This document shows, in pieces, positions 34,274 through 43,700 of a stretch of 64,000 bases of DNA. Made by a program: the position numbers and the translations under genes. The stretch is from Malonomonas sp036526255 (GTDB lineage: Bacteria; Desulfobacterota; Desulfuromonadia; Desulfuromonadales; Geopsychrobacteraceae): assembly GCA_036526255.1 (NCBI GenBank), contig DATCYW010000079.1:17445-81444 (forward strand), read 5' to 3'. How positions within the stretch are numbered: position 1 is the first letter of the stretch; each line of letters begins with the position of its first letter. A model generated the notes under the pieces. It did no database searches, was not told where the DNA came from, and saw only the letters and a list, made by a program, of their open reading frames with translations.

Positions 34274-35032
34274 TCAACCAAATCTTCCGGTTATATATTC
34301 TTCCGTCAAGCTCTTTCTTGGATTGGTGAACATTGTCTCGGTCTGGTCAACCTCTATCAATTCACCCATATACATAAAGGCTGTCTGGTCGGAGATGCGC
34401 GCGGCCTGCTGCATGTTGTGGGTAACGATGAGGATGGTCACCGCCTGCTTCAATTCGACCATCAACTCTTCGATTTTGCTGGTCGAAATCGGGTCGAGGG
34501 CCGAGGTCGGCTCGTCGAACAGCAGCACATCCGGTTCAACCGCCAGCGCCCGGGCGATTACTAGCCGTTGCTGCTGACCGCCGGACAGGCCGTTGGCCGA
34601 TTGTTTCAGGCGATCTTTAGCTTCTTCCCAGAGTGCCGCCTGTTTGAGTGCCTGTTCGACCCGGTCTGCCAACTCCGCACGGTTTTTTATCCCCTTGAGC
34701 TTCAGGCCGTAGGCAATGTTATCAAAAATACTCATCGGAAAGGGGGTCGGTTTCTGAAACACCATGCCGATCCGGCTGCGCAGCTCGGTGATGTCTTTGC
34801 GCTCCAGCAGATTCCCCCCCTCGAACAGAATCTCCCCCTCATGCCGATGGCCGGGATAAAGATCGTGCATGCGGTTGAAGCAGCGCAGAAAAGTGGTTTT
34901 TCCGCAACCGGAGGGGCCGATCAGGGCGGTGACCTGATGGCGTTGAATATCCAGGCTCATGTTTTTTACTGCGTGGACATTCCCCTGGTAGTAAAAGTTC
35001 AAGTTATTCACAGTCATGATCGGGTCGGACAT
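34274..35032 (-). CDS. pstB: Phosphate ABC transporter ATP-binding protein PstB
   Basis: 252 residues from ATG 35032. Walker A GPSGCGKTT, PstB-specific FNRMHDLYPG, Q-loop FQKPTPFPMS, ABC signature LSGGQQQR, Walker B VLLFDEPTSALDP, H-loop THNMQQAARIS. Energises phosphate import through PstCA. Starts 8 bases after pstA. Confidence 0.97.
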   Translation of the reverse strand: MSDPIMTVNNLNFYYQGNVHAVKNMSLDIQRHQVTALIGPSGCGKTTFLRCFNRMHDLYPGHRHEGEILFEGGNLLERKDITELRSRIGMVFQKPTPFPMSIFDNIAYGLKLKGIKNRAELADRVEQALKQAALWEEAKDRLKQSANGLSGGQQQRLVIARALAVEPDVLLFDEPTSALDPISTSKIEELMVELKQAVTILIVTHNMQQAARISDQTAFMYMGELIEVDQTETMFTNPRKSLTEEYITGRFG

Positions 35033-35040
35033 CGGTAACC

Positions 35041-35892
35041 TCAATGCTTGTATTTCCAGCGGATAATCAGCCGGCCTAAAATGGTTAAACCCAGAATGAA
35101 CAGTGTGATGACAAAGGACGCGGCCCAGGCCATTTCATGCCAGTCGTCGTAGGGGCCCATGGCATACTGATAAATGGTGACGGTCAGCGATGGCATCGGT
35201 TCATTCATGTTGGTGGTCAAAAACATGTTGTTGAACGACGTGAAAAGCAGCGGGGCGGTTTCCCCGGCAATCCGCGCGATCGCCAACAGAATTCCGGTAA
35301 AGATGCCGGTGGCGGCGCCGCGGTAAACGACCTGCAGGATGACCTTGTAATAGGGCGCGCCCAGCGCAAAGGCCGCTTCGCGGATCTCCCAGGGGACCAG
35401 CGAGATCATCTCCTCGGTGGTGCGCAGGACAACGGGAATCATGATAATCGCCAACGCCAGCGCTCCGGCATAACCGCTGAAATGGCCGATTGGCTTGACG
35501 AAGATGGCGTAAACGAAGGTGCCGATGACGATGGACGGCACGCTGATCATAATATCCGAAAGGGTGCTGATAAAGCGCCCGATCCGCCGGTGGCGACCAT
35601 ATTCGGCGAGATAGGTGCCGCCCAGTACCCCCAGCGGAATCCCGATCAGAACCGCGCCGGCGGTAATCAGCAGTTGGCCGATAAAGGCGTGTTTCAGTCC
35701 ACCCCCGGCCATCCCCGGCGGGGTGGCTTCATTCAGGAACAGCCCCGGCGTGATGTAGGCGATGCCGTGACGCAGCACATCCGCCAGAATGAAAATCAGC
35801 CAGAACAGACCGAGTGCCGCTGCAGCGCAGGCAAGACTTAAGGCCAGCAGGTTGACGATTTTGCGCTTGTTGATTTCCGTCATGCGATTCAT
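35041..35892 (-). CDS. pstA: Phosphate ABC transporter permease PstA
   Basis: 283 residues with six TM helices and the permease EAA loop (about residues 185-205, EAAFALGAPYYKVILQVVY). Its ATGA overlaps the pstC stop, so the two permease subunits are translationally coupled. Confidence 0.96.
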   Translation of the reverse strand: MNRMTEINKRKIVNLLALSLACAAAALGLFWLIFILADVLRHGIAYITPGLFLNEATPPGMAGGGLKHAFIGQLLITAGAVLIGIPLGVLGGTYLAEYGRHRRIGRFISTLSDIMISVPSIVIGTFVYAIFVKPIGHFSGYAGALALAIIMIPVVLRTTEEMISLVPWEIREAAFALGAPYYKVILQVVYRGAATGIFTGILLAIARIAGETAPLLFTSFNNMFLTTNMNEPMPSLTVTIYQYAMGPYDDWHEMAWAASFVITLFILGLTILGRLIIRWKYKH

Positions 35893-36824
35893 TTTTTACC
35901 CTTGCGGGCCAGAAAGGTTTTGGCGATGGCCAGCAGCAGGAAATTCATCCCCAGCAGGATCAGCGCCAGATAAAACAGCGAGGAGAGATAGAGGTCGCTG
36001 TCGGCCTCGGTGAACTCGTTGGCCAGCGTGACAGTAATGGTCGCCGATGCGTCGAACAGCGAGGTGGCGATAGCGTGCTTGTTGCCCAGCACGAAGGCGA
36101 CCGCCATGGTTTCTCCAAGCGCCCGCCCCATGGCGATAATGATGCTGCCGAAGATCCCGGTTTTAGAGTAGGGGATCATCACGTCCTTGATCACTTCCCA
36201 GCGGGTGGCGCCGATGCCGTAGGCCGATTCTTTCAGCTGCACCGGAGTCAAGGCGAAGGTGTCACGCACAATGCTGGCAATAAACGGGGTGATCATGATG
36301 CTGAGGATGACGCTGGTGGTCAGAATGTCGATCCCCAGTGGCACCCCGCTGAACAGTTGGCCAAGCAGCGGAATCGGTGCAAAGATCCGCTGCAGAAAGG
36401 GCTCAACGTATTCCCCCATCAGCGGGGCAAAGGTGAACAGGCCCCACATGCCGTAGATAATGCTCGGGATGGCGGCCAGCAGCTCAATGGCGGTGCTGAA
36501 GATCGGCTTGAAAACTTTCGGACAGAGTTCGGTGATGAAAATGGCAATCCCCAGCGAGACCGGAACCGCCATCAGCAGCGCCAGCAGGGTGGTCACCAGC
36601 GTACCGTAGAGGGTTGTGGCCGCACCGAAAACTTCACGCACCGGGTCCCAGGCCGTGCTGCTGATGAAGCCGAAAAAGCCGAAGGTATCAATCGCCGTCA
36701 GAGATTCCCGAAACAGCGAAATAAAGATACTGACGATAATCGCCAGCACCAGAAAAGCTGCTGAAAAGGTCGTCCAGGAGAAGATCCTGTCGAGCGTCTG
36801 TTCGCGTTTAATATTGCTTGCCAT
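35889..36824 (-). CDS. pstC: Phosphate ABC transporter permease PstC
   Basis: 311 residues with six TM helices and EAA-type loop (KESAYGIGATRWEVIKDV). Partner of PstA in the membrane channel for phosphate. Separated from pstS by 150 bases containing a terminator-like hairpin. Confidence 0.96.
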   Translation of the reverse strand: MASNIKREQTLDRIFSWTTFSAAFLVLAIIVSIFISLFRESLTAIDTFGFFGFISSTAWDPVREVFGAATTLYGTLVTTLLALLMAVPVSLGIAIFITELCPKVFKPIFSTAIELLAAIPSIIYGMWGLFTFAPLMGEYVEPFLQRIFAPIPLLGQLFSGVPLGIDILTTSVILSIMITPFIASIVRDTFALTPVQLKESAYGIGATRWEVIKDVMIPYSKTGIFGSIIIAMGRALGETMAVAFVLGNKHAIATSLFDASATITVTLANEFTEADSDLYLSSLFYLALILLGMNFLLLAIAKTFLARKGKK

Positions 36825-36914
36825 GATTTATCCGTTGTTAGTTTGTGTGTAATCTAACCGGGTATTGTGTGAGAACCATCAGGAAGCTGTTAAATAGATG
36901 TAAAATTTACAGTG

Positions 36915-36958
36915 GCAAAAAAAGAGCGGGACAATCCGTGGATCGTCCCGCTCTTTTT
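36915..36958 (-). terminator. Terminator/attenuator between pstS and pstC
   Basis: The minus strand has AAAGAGCGGGAC and GTCCCGCTCTTT around a 12-base loop, followed by Ts. Position between pstS and the permease genes suggests partial termination giving excess binding protein. Confidence 0.85.
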
Positions 36959-36974
36959 AGCTTTGCTGCTGTCA

Positions 36975-37976
36975 TTACAGCCCGTTGTTTTTCCAATAGC
37001 TGCGGATGTCATCTTTCAGGTTCTGCGGCAGCGGCACATAGACCAGCTGGGTCGCAGTGGCATCACCGTTGTTAAATGCCCAGTCGTAAAACTTGATTGC
37101 CTGCTGGTTGGCTTCTGGCTTGTCGTTGGCCAGCAGAATAAAGGTGGCGCCGGCGATCGGCCAGGAGTCTTTGCCCGGAGCATTGACCAGCCACAGGTAA
37201 TAGCCGTTTTTCTGCTCCCACTTGGCGAAGGAGGCCGCCGCCTTGAAGCTGTCGAAAGAAGCGCTGACGTATTGACCCTCGTGGTTCTGCAGGGTGACAT
37301 CGGCCAGTTTGTTCTGCTTGGCGTAAGCAAATTCAACGTAGCCGATGGCGTTTTTCACCCGCTTGACGTAGTTGCTGACCCCTTCGTTCCCCTTGCCACC
37401 GATGCCGACCGGCCAGTTGACCGACTTGCCGGCGCCGACCTTTTCTTTCCAGCTTTTACTGACCTGCGAGAGATAGCTGGTGAAGATCGCCGTGGTACCG
37501 GAACCGTCAGCGCGCTGCACCACCGTGATGTCGCCAGCTGGAAGATTAAACCCCGGATTCAGTTCGACAATCTCCGGATCATTCCAGGCGGTAATTTCGC
37601 CAAGGAAAATCCGCGCCATGATATCGGCCGTCAGTTTCAGCTGGCCGCTTTTTATCCCCTCAATATTGACGATCGGCACCACGCCGCCGATCACTGCCGG
37701 AAACTGCAGTAGCCCTTTCTCCTGCAACACTTCAGGCTCGACCGGGGCATCCGAAGCGCCGAAATCGACCGTCCGGTTACTGATCTGGCGAACGCCACCA
37801 CCGGAACCGATCGACTGATAATTGATTTTCGTGCCGGTATCCTTCTGATACTGAAAAGCCCAGGCAGAATAAACCGGATAGGGGAACGATGCGCCGGCGC
37901 CGTTGACCGTTGTCGCGGCGCTGGCGGCGATTGGCAGCAGCAATGTTGTTAACAGAACCATGAGCAGTTTTTTCAT
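36975..37976 (-). CDS. pstS: Phosphate-binding protein PstS
   Basis: 333 residues with a Sec signal peptide (1-20, ...AASAATTVNG). Typical PstS motifs are GAGASFPYPVYSAW, IGSGGGVRQI, the phosphate-binding DFGASDAP and RADGSGTTAIFTSYL. Captures periplasmic phosphate for PstCAB. It is first in the pstS-pstC-pstA-pstB-phoU-phoB-phoR operon, and a GGAGG ribosome site is just upstream. A Pho-box array lies 50-90 bases upstream of the start codon. Confidence 0.97.
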   Translation of the reverse strand: MKKLLMVLLTTLLLPIAASAATTVNGAGASFPYPVYSAWAFQYQKDTGTKINYQSIGSGGGVRQISNRTVDFGASDAPVEPEVLQEKGLLQFPAVIGGVVPIVNIEGIKSGQLKLTADIMARIFLGEITAWNDPEIVELNPGFNLPAGDITVVQRADGSGTTAIFTSYLSQVSKSWKEKVGAGKSVNWPVGIGGKGNEGVSNYVKRVKNAIGYVEFAYAKQNKLADVTLQNHEGQYVSASFDSFKAAASFAKWEQKNGYYLWLVNAPGKDSWPIAGATFILLANDKPEANQQAIKFYDWAFNNGDATATQLVYVPLPQNLKDDIRSYWKNNGL

Positions 37977-38027
37977 CTTGTTTCCTCCGTTGTCGAATGA
38001 TTTATGTGCAGGAGGATAATTGATGAA

Positions 38028-38067
38028 TGTTTCACGGTTATGAAGGAACTGTAAAAGAGATGTTAAA
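38028..38067 (-). promoter_or_regulatory. Pho-box array upstream of pstS
   Basis: Read on the minus strand, heptamers TTTAACA, TTTTACA, CTTCATA and TGAAACA follow each other with exactly 11-base periodicity (38061-38067, 38050-38056, 38039-38045, 38028-38034). This is the hallmark of tandem PhoB half-sites. Confidence 0.7.
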
Positions 38068-38106
38068 TCTGGCTTGGCAGTTGTTCCGGAAATATGTCGA
38101 AAGTGA

Positions 38107-38138
38107 AAACGCCCGCCTGGAACCCAGGTCGGGCGTTG
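38107..38138 (-). terminator. Terminator of the DUF937 gene
   Basis: AACGCCCG pairs with CGGGCGTT, extended by an inner CCTGG/CCAGG arm. The T-run on the minus strand is short, so strength is uncertain. Confidence 0.6.
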
Positions 38139-38196
38139 TTGTCACGGTTTTTTTGCAGAAGCATGATTGGAGTTATTTCCCTGCGGGTTTGCCAAC

Positions 38197-38790
38197 CTAG
38201 CCCAGGGTCTTTTTAACCATCCGCAGGATGTCGTCGAGTGAATTACCGTCGCCGTCCATGTCGATCATCGATGCGAGTCCGGATGAACCACTCCCTGTTG
38301 ACTGGCCGCCGAGCAGGTTCCCCAGCAGGCCGCCGAGACCACCGAGTCCGCCACTTTCAGTCGCTGGTTGCACCGAAGTCGCCGTAGCACCCTGCTTTGT
38401 CATATAGCCTGTGACCATCATTGCCAGCATCGGCAGCATCTTCTTGAGCAGGCCCGAGTCAAGCCCCGACTGGGCAGATGCGTTCTGGGCGACCGCGCGA
38501 CTGACATCCTTGGAGCCGAATATCTGACCGAGAACATCATTGCCGCGATTCAGGTTGGTTGGCTGCGAAGACATCACGTCGTCGAGCAGGCTGCCTCCGC
38601 CGAGTTGTTCAAACATGCCACCGAGCCCGTCAATACCGGTGGGTTGTTTTTGCGCCTGCTTTTTCACGCCACCGAGAATTGCCGGAATAAGCGCAGCCGC
38701 GCCGCTTTCAGCCTGACTTTCACTGACGCCAAGCTCCTGCGCTACCGACTTGAGACCGCCCATCTGGGCGAGAATATCGTTGATCTGCAT
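38197..38790 (-). CDS. DUF937 family protein
   Basis: 197 residues. The N-terminal helical DUF937 domain (about 1-150) has LGVSESQAESGAAALIPAILGGV and LLKKMLPMLAMMVTGYM. A Gly-rich linker (GGLGGLGGLLGNLLGG) leads to a C-terminal MIDMDGDGNSLDDILRM segment that looks like a single EF-hand/dockerin-type calcium loop. E. coli YidB is a relative; function unknown. It is on the minus strand, 33 bases from a DUF3597 gene with which it is probably co-transcribed. Confidence 0.85.
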   Translation of the reverse strand: MQINDILAQMGGLKSVAQELGVSESQAESGAAALIPAILGGVKKQAQKQPTGIDGLGGMFEQLGGGSLLDDVMSSQPTNLNRGNDVLGQIFGSKDVSRAVAQNASAQSGLDSGLLKKMLPMLAMMVTGYMTKQGATATSVQPATESGGLGGLGGLLGNLLGGQSTGSGSSGLASMIDMDGDGNSLDDILRMVKKTLG

Positions 38791-38823
38791 GCAATCTCCC
38801 TGGATAGATAATTGTGCTGCTGT

Positions 38824-39216
38824 TCAGTCGAGAAGATCTTTGGGCACGTTGCCGCCATTGGCGGCGATGCGCGCGAGCACAGTCTTGTGCAGCCAGACGT
38901 TCATCTTTGCCGACTCCTTCATCAACTCGGCAGGGCAGTCCAGTTCTTTGGCCAACTCTTTGCGCGCCGAATAACTGCTGTCGATATCGAGGAGCTTCAG
39001 CAGGTCGACAATAGACGTCCGCCAGTTCAGCTTCTGCGGATTCGCTGCCGCACTCTTCTCCAATTGTGCAACAACATCAACAAGGGCGACTGGCTTCGGT
39101 GCAGGCGCTGCCGCCGGCGCGGCCTCCTTACTTGCCGGTGCGCTGGTTACTGACGGCTCTGCGGCGTTTGCGCTGCCGATACCAAGTTTATCGAGAATTT
39201 TACTGAAGAACCCCAT
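38824..39216 (-). CDS. DUF3597 family protein
   Basis: 130 residues: the N-terminal MGFFSKILDKLGIG, an Ala/Pro-rich linker (about 18-42) and a compact helical domain (about 43-130) ending NVPKDLLD. This matches DUF3597, a small domain of unknown function often annotated as a stress-related or LysM-associated domain. No signal peptide. Confidence 0.8.
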   Translation of the reverse strand: MGFFSKILDKLGIGSANAAEPSVTSAPASKEAAPAAAPAPKPVALVDVVAQLEKSAAANPQKLNWRTSIVDLLKLLDIDSSYSARKELAKELDCPAELMKESAKMNVWLHKTVLARIAANGGNVPKDLLD

Positions 39217-39591
39217 GATGCACTCCTTTGTGGGTAGTAGGGCGGCGTGACCCGGCAGCTTTTGCGGGTGGATCGCCGGTGATTTCAGTAGCGTTTCGCT
39301 GACATTGGCTATGGCAAATCAGGCATTAGTAGTTCATTAGCGTTCTGCAAGTTGACGTTTGTACAGTCGATTCTATCGTTAGATTAACCCTTGTCAAACG
39401 ACCACAGCCGTTACAGTTTTCTCTCGGCCGGTCTTTTAGAACCCCTTCACCGGCAACGAAAAATACCAATCTGTTGCTATTGCACTTATTTTCTGAGCGC
39501 AGTACGTTGACTGGCAAAAGTCGGGAGTAGTACTGCAAAAGATACTGACCGGCGCCCGGCAGCAACGATTGAACTTGTAATGGAGATTGTT
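39217..39591. other. 375-base intergenic region between DUF3597 and OYE genes
   Basis: Divergent spacer. It must hold the two opposing promoters. I see no convincing promoter pair, terminator or structured RNA in it. Confidence 0.5.
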
Positions 39592-40692
39592 ATGACAAAC
39601 GAACAAACCACACTGTTTACCCCGCACCGGCTGCAGGGACTAGAGCTGCGCAACCGGTTGATTCGCTCCGCGACCCTCGAAGGGCTCTGTGCTGGCGACG
39701 GGAAGGCGACCGCGCCGCTGATCGACCTTTATCGTAAGCTGGCTGCCGGTGGCTGCGGTCTATTGATCAGTGGGATCAGTTATGTGCTAAGTGAGGGTAA
39801 GCTGCTTCAAACCGGCCTGGGGGCAGCATCTGATGAGCAGCTCGACGGGTTGACCGCGCTGGCTGATGCAATCCATCAGGAGGGCGGGCTCTTCTGTCTG
39901 CAGCTGGGGCACACCGGCGGGCAGGGGCGCAGCAAGATTTGCGGTCAGCGGCCGCTGGCCCCTTCGGCGGTCAAGCTCGCCCAGTACCCTGAATTGCCAC
40001 AAGAGATGACCAAGGCGGATATCGACAGAACCGTCGCCGGTTTTGTCGCTGCTGCTGTTCGTGCCAAGCAGGCGGGTTGTGATGCCATCCAGCTGCATGC
40101 CGCACACGGCTACCTGATCAATCAGTTTCTTTCGCCGCTGTGCAATCAACGCTCTGATGAGTACGGCGGCGATTTGAATGGCCGCAGCCGCTTCCTGCTG
40201 GAAATTGTTGCGGCGATCCAGCCGGCCCTCAGTAAAGATTTCCCGTTGCTGGTCAAGTTGAACGGCAGCGACAATCTGCCTGGCGGTCTTGAGATCGACG
40301 AGTCGCTGGCGGTGGCGCGGATGCTTGACGATGCCGGAGTCGCCGCCATCGAGATCAGCGCCGGCACACCCGCCTCCGGTGATCTGGCGCCAATCCGCGC
40401 GGGGCACCCTTCGGGGGATGAAATGGCCTACAACGTGGTTCTGGCACGCACCATCCGCCAGCGGGTCAAATGTCCGGTGATTGCCGTCGGCGGCATCCGC
40501 AGTCTGCATGTTGCGACCGGCCTGCTGCGGACCGGACAGGCCGACTACATTTCTCTCAGCCGGCCGCTGATCCGCGAACCTGACCTGCCGAATAAATTAC
40601 AGAGTGGCGCCAGCGCAAAATCGACCTGCACCTCATGCAACGGTTGCCTGAAAACCATGTTGCAGGGGACTTTCCGCTGCGTGCTCCCTTGA
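39592..40692 (+). CDS. Old Yellow Enzyme-family NADH:flavin oxidoreductase
   Basis: 366 residues from ATG 39592 (GGAG six bases upstream). FMN-binding TIM barrel with NRLIRSATLEG at the start, the catalytic QLHAAHGYLINQFLSPL, NQRSDEYGG and the phosphate-binding AVGGIRS. It presumably reduces activated alkenes with NAD(P)H. Unusually the last 25 residues hold four cysteines (CTSCNGC then a Cys 11 residues on), resembling the [4Fe-4S] ligand cluster of 2,4-dienoyl-CoA reductase types but without their C-terminal FAD domain. It converges with moeA at a 13-base gap. Confidence 0.88.
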   Translation: MTNEQTTLFTPHRLQGLELRNRLIRSATLEGLCAGDGKATAPLIDLYRKLAAGGCGLLISGISYVLSEGKLLQTGLGAASDEQLDGLTALADAIHQEGGLFCLQLGHTGGQGRSKICGQRPLAPSAVKLAQYPELPQEMTKADIDRTVAGFVAAAVRAKQAGCDAIQLHAAHGYLINQFLSPLCNQRSDEYGGDLNGRSRFLLEIVAAIQPALSKDFPLLVKLNGSDNLPGGLEIDESLAVARMLDDAGVAAIEISAGTPASGDLAPIRAGHPSGDEMAYNVVLARTIRQRVKCPVIAVGGIRSLHVATGLLRTGQADYISLSRPLIREPDLPNKLQSGASAKSTCTSCNGCLKTMLQGTFRCVLP

Positions 40693-40705
40693 CCCCTGCA
40701 TATCA

Positions 40706-41899
40706 TCAGCGGCCGAGCAGGATTACTTCGACCTGTTCGCCGCTGGCGATGGCTTCTGCGCCGATCGGCACGGCCAGCAGGGCGTTGTTGCCGGCAACGC
40801 TGCGCGCCTGACCGGATCCCTGACGTTGCGGAATCTCGACCTGGTAGCTGCCATCCTGCCAGTGACAGTGGACCCAGAGAAACAGCTGCCGCTTGCCGCC
40901 AGCCTTGACGTCGTCGCGCAGGGTGGCGGTTCTTTTTTCCGGGCGCTGCGGCCACTGGCCGCTGAGCGCACGCAGCGCCGGCAGGACAAACAGTTCAAAG
41001 GTGGCGGCGGTGGCGGCCGGATTGCCCGGTAGGCCGAAGCAGGGTTTACCGCCCAGCTCACCGAACAGCACCGGCTTGCCCGGCTTGATGGCGACCTGCC
41101 AGAATTTACGCTCGAAACCACGCTCGACCAGGGTCTGCTGAACCAGATCCTTTTCTCCCACCGAAACCCCGCCGGTTGAGATGATCAGGTCAGCAGCCAT
41201 GGCCCGGTCGAGAATTTCATCAAGGTTTTCCGACTGATCTTCACCGATGCCCAGTGACAGCGGGATGCAGCCGCACTCACGCAGCCGCGCCTGCAGAAAC
41301 AGCAGGTTTGAGTTGATGATCTGCCCCGGTCCCGGCTGCTGCCCCAGTTCGACCAGTTCATCGCCGGTGGAAAAGATTGCGACGGTCGGCCGCGGATAGA
41401 CCTCAACCTGTGCCACTCCGGCGCCGGCCAACAGGCCGATAGCGCCCGAATGCAGCACTTCACCGCTTTCGAGCAGCAGCTCCCCCTGACGATATTCCTC
41501 CCCCCGATAACGGACATGCTGGCACTTTTTTACCGGTTTCAGCATCGTCACCTGATTGTCAGTCTCGCAGGTATCTTCCTGCGGGATGACCGTCTCGGCC
41601 CCATCCGGCAGCGGCGCGCCAGTGGTAATACGAATCGCCGCGCCCGACGGCAGTTGGCCGTTAAATGGATGGCCGGCATAAGCGGCACCGACAATCGGCA
41701 GGCCCTTTGTCGTGTCAAGGGATGCGGCCGCGCAGGCAAAGCCGTCCATTGCCGAATTGTCCCAGAGTGGCATATCCCAGCGGGCTTCAGCCGGACTGGC
41801 CAGCACCATCCCGACCGCTTCGGCCAGCGGCAGGCGCACCGGCGGCAGGGCTTTGACCGTGCTCAAGACGGTCTCAAGGGCTTGATCATAGCTGATCAT
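40706..41899 (-). CDS. moeA: Molybdopterin molybdenumtransferase MoeA
   Basis: 397 residues. Inserts molybdate into adenylylated molybdopterin. Motifs are the N-terminal PVRLPLAEAVG region, WDNSAMDGFA, GAPLPDGAETVIPQE, IFSTGDELVELG, STGGVSVGEKDLVQ and GLPGNPAA. It is the last gene of the Mo operon, 56 bases after modC. It should supply the molybdenum cofactor to molybdoenzymes encoded outside the window. Confidence 0.96.
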   Translation of the reverse strand: MISYDQALETVLSTVKALPPVRLPLAEAVGMVLASPAEARWDMPLWDNSAMDGFACAAASLDTTKGLPIVGAAYAGHPFNGQLPSGAAIRITTGAPLPDGAETVIPQEDTCETDNQVTMLKPVKKCQHVRYRGEEYRQGELLLESGEVLHSGAIGLLAGAGVAQVEVYPRPTVAIFSTGDELVELGQQPGPGQIINSNLLFLQARLRECGCIPLSLGIGEDQSENLDEILDRAMAADLIISTGGVSVGEKDLVQQTLVERGFERKFWQVAIKPGKPVLFGELGGKPCFGLPGNPAATAATFELFVLPALRALSGQWPQRPEKRTATLRDDVKAGGKRQLFLWVHCHWQDGSYQVEIPQRQGSGQARSVAGNNALLAVPIGAEAIASGEQVEVILLGR

Positions 41900-41955
41900 C
41901 AGATGTTCTCCTTCATGGTTGATATTTCTATTCCAAGCTGAAATTTCTTGAATAA

Positions 41956-43029
41956 TTACTCAAGCAGGATGATGTCGCTTGAGCGCAGGCAGACCGTCAC
42001 TTCGCTGCCGCTGGTGATCGGATAGCGCCGCAGTGCCCGTTCCGGCAGCCGCATCTGCAGCTGGACCTCATTCAGCCCCTTGACCTGCAGCGAAACCAGC
42101 ACTTCCCCGCCTAGCGCAACGACATCCTGCACTTGCGTCGGGATCGGGTTTTCCAGATGGCTCCCCCAGGGTTTATCGGTTTTGACCAGCAGGATGTTTT
42201 GCGGCAGCACGGCAAATTTGACTCTGCCGGCTGGTGTCCGATCGGTCGCAGCGATCTGCAGGCGATGGGGACCCCAGCGTAACTCTGCTAGCCCCGCAGG
42301 GGTTTTTTCCAGCGACGCGGAAAACACATTCGGAATATCGAGCAGCTGCGCGGCCTGTTCGTTGCGCGGTCGGGTCAGCACTTTGGTTGTTTCTCCGGCC
42401 TGCAGCAGCTGGCCATGGTCGATCAACAGCAGGTGAGAGGCCAACTGGGCAGCCTCATCCAGGTCGTGGGTGACTAGCAGGACGGTGTTGCCAAGCTGGT
42501 TATGCAGTCGCCGCAGCTCCAGATACAGATGCTTGCGGGTTCCGCGATCGATCGCCGAAAAAGGCTCATCCAGCAGCAGCACCTGCGGATTACGTGCAAT
42601 CGCCCGGGCGAGGGCGACCCGCTGACGTTGCCCGCCGGAGAGTTCATGCGGATGCCGCCCTTCGAGCCCCTCGACCTGAGCCAGGCGGATGCATTCGGTC
42701 GCCCTATGGCGTTTCTGCTGGGAGGGTAGATGGGATAGCGCGGTTTCGACGTTCCCCATGACGCTTAAGTGTGGGAACAGCCCGTGATGCTGCGGCACCA
42801 GGCCGATAGAACGTTCACGGGTGGGAAGATGTGCTCGCTCGGTGTCCCAGGCTTCGCCAGCAAGGGAAATCCGCGCATGTTTGAGTTTCAGCAGGCCGGC
42901 AATGGCTCTGATGATCGAGGTCTTGCCGCTGCCGGAAGGGCCGACCAGCGCGGTGATCTGCCCCTTGGGGATTTCGGCGGAAAAATCCAGCTGCGGGCCG
43001 TTATGGCGTAATTCGAGAAAAAGGCTCAT
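41956..43029 (-). CDS. modC: Molybdate ABC transporter ATP-binding protein ModC
   Basis: 357 residues: ABC ATPase (Walker A GPSGSGKTS, signature LSGGQRQRVALAR, Walker B VLLLDEPFSAID) followed by a C-terminal TOBE/molybdate-binding regulatory domain (about 285-357). Its start overlaps the modB stop by ATGA. Drives molybdate import with ModAB. Confidence 0.95.
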   Translation of the reverse strand: MSLFLELRHNGPQLDFSAEIPKGQITALVGPSGSGKTSIIRAIAGLLKLKHARISLAGEAWDTERAHLPTRERSIGLVPQHHGLFPHLSVMGNVETALSHLPSQQKRHRATECIRLAQVEGLEGRHPHELSGGQRQRVALARAIARNPQVLLLDEPFSAIDRGTRKHLYLELRRLHNQLGNTVLLVTHDLDEAAQLASHLLLIDHGQLLQAGETTKVLTRPRNEQAAQLLDIPNVFSASLEKTPAGLAELRWGPHRLQIAATDRTPAGRVKFAVLPQNILLVKTDKPWGSHLENPIPTQVQDVVALGGEVLVSLQVKGLNEVQLQMRLPERALRRYPITSGSEVTVCLRSSDIILLE

Positions 43030-43700
43030 GGTGACCGCCGTCTTCGCATCAGCCGCTCGACCATGCCGTAACTGACCGCGATGGTTACCAGCGAGATGAC
43101 CAGCAGCAGCAGCGACATGGTCCCGGCCGCAGAAAAGTCGAAGGATTGCACCCGGTCATAAATTGATATGGCCAGGGTCTGGGTTTCGCCGGGGATGTTG
43201 CCGCCGACCATCAGCACGACGCCGAATTCCCCCAGGGTGTGGGCGAAGGTCATCATCATCGCCGAAAGGATGCCCGGCCAGGCCAGCGGCAGTTCGATGC
43301 GGTGAAAGGTCTGCCAGAAGGTCAGTCCACAACATTTGGCGGCTTCATGCACCTCCAGCGAGATGGCCTCGAAAGCGCGTTGCGCGGGCTGTACCGCAAA
43401 GGGGATATTGACCAGCGCGGATGCGATCACCAGCCCGCTGAAGCTGAATGCCAGCGGCTGGCCGAGCAGTTCTTCGAACCAGCGGCCGAGAAATGAATTG
43501 CCCCCCATCGCCACCAGCAGGTAGTAACCGATGACGGTTGGCGGCAGCACCAGCGGCAGGGCCAGCAGCCCTTCGATCCAGGCTTTACCGCGAAACGAGG
43601 TCAGGGCCAGCCAGCGGGCGCAGAGAATCGCCGGCGGCAGCAGAAACAGCTGGGTCACCAGGGCCAGTTTGACTGAGAGGATGACGGCAGTCCAATCCAT
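43026..43700 (-). CDS. modB: Molybdate ABC transporter permease ModB
   Basis: 224 residues from ATG 43700; the much longer frame runs back over modA and is a shadow. Five TM helices and the EAA loop (LEVHEAAKCCGLTFWQTFHRI). The start shares a base with the modA stop. Confidence 0.94.
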   Translation of the reverse strand: MDWTAVILSVKLALVTQLFLLPPAILCARWLALTSFRGKAWIEGLLALPLVLPPTVIGYYLLVAMGGNSFLGRWFEELLGQPLAFSFSGLVIASALVNIPFAVQPAQRAFEAISLEVHEAAKCCGLTFWQTFHRIELPLAWPGILSAMMMTFAHTLGEFGVVLMVGGNIPGETQTLAISIYDRVQSFDFSAAGTMSLLLLVISLVTIAVSYGMVERLMRRRRSP

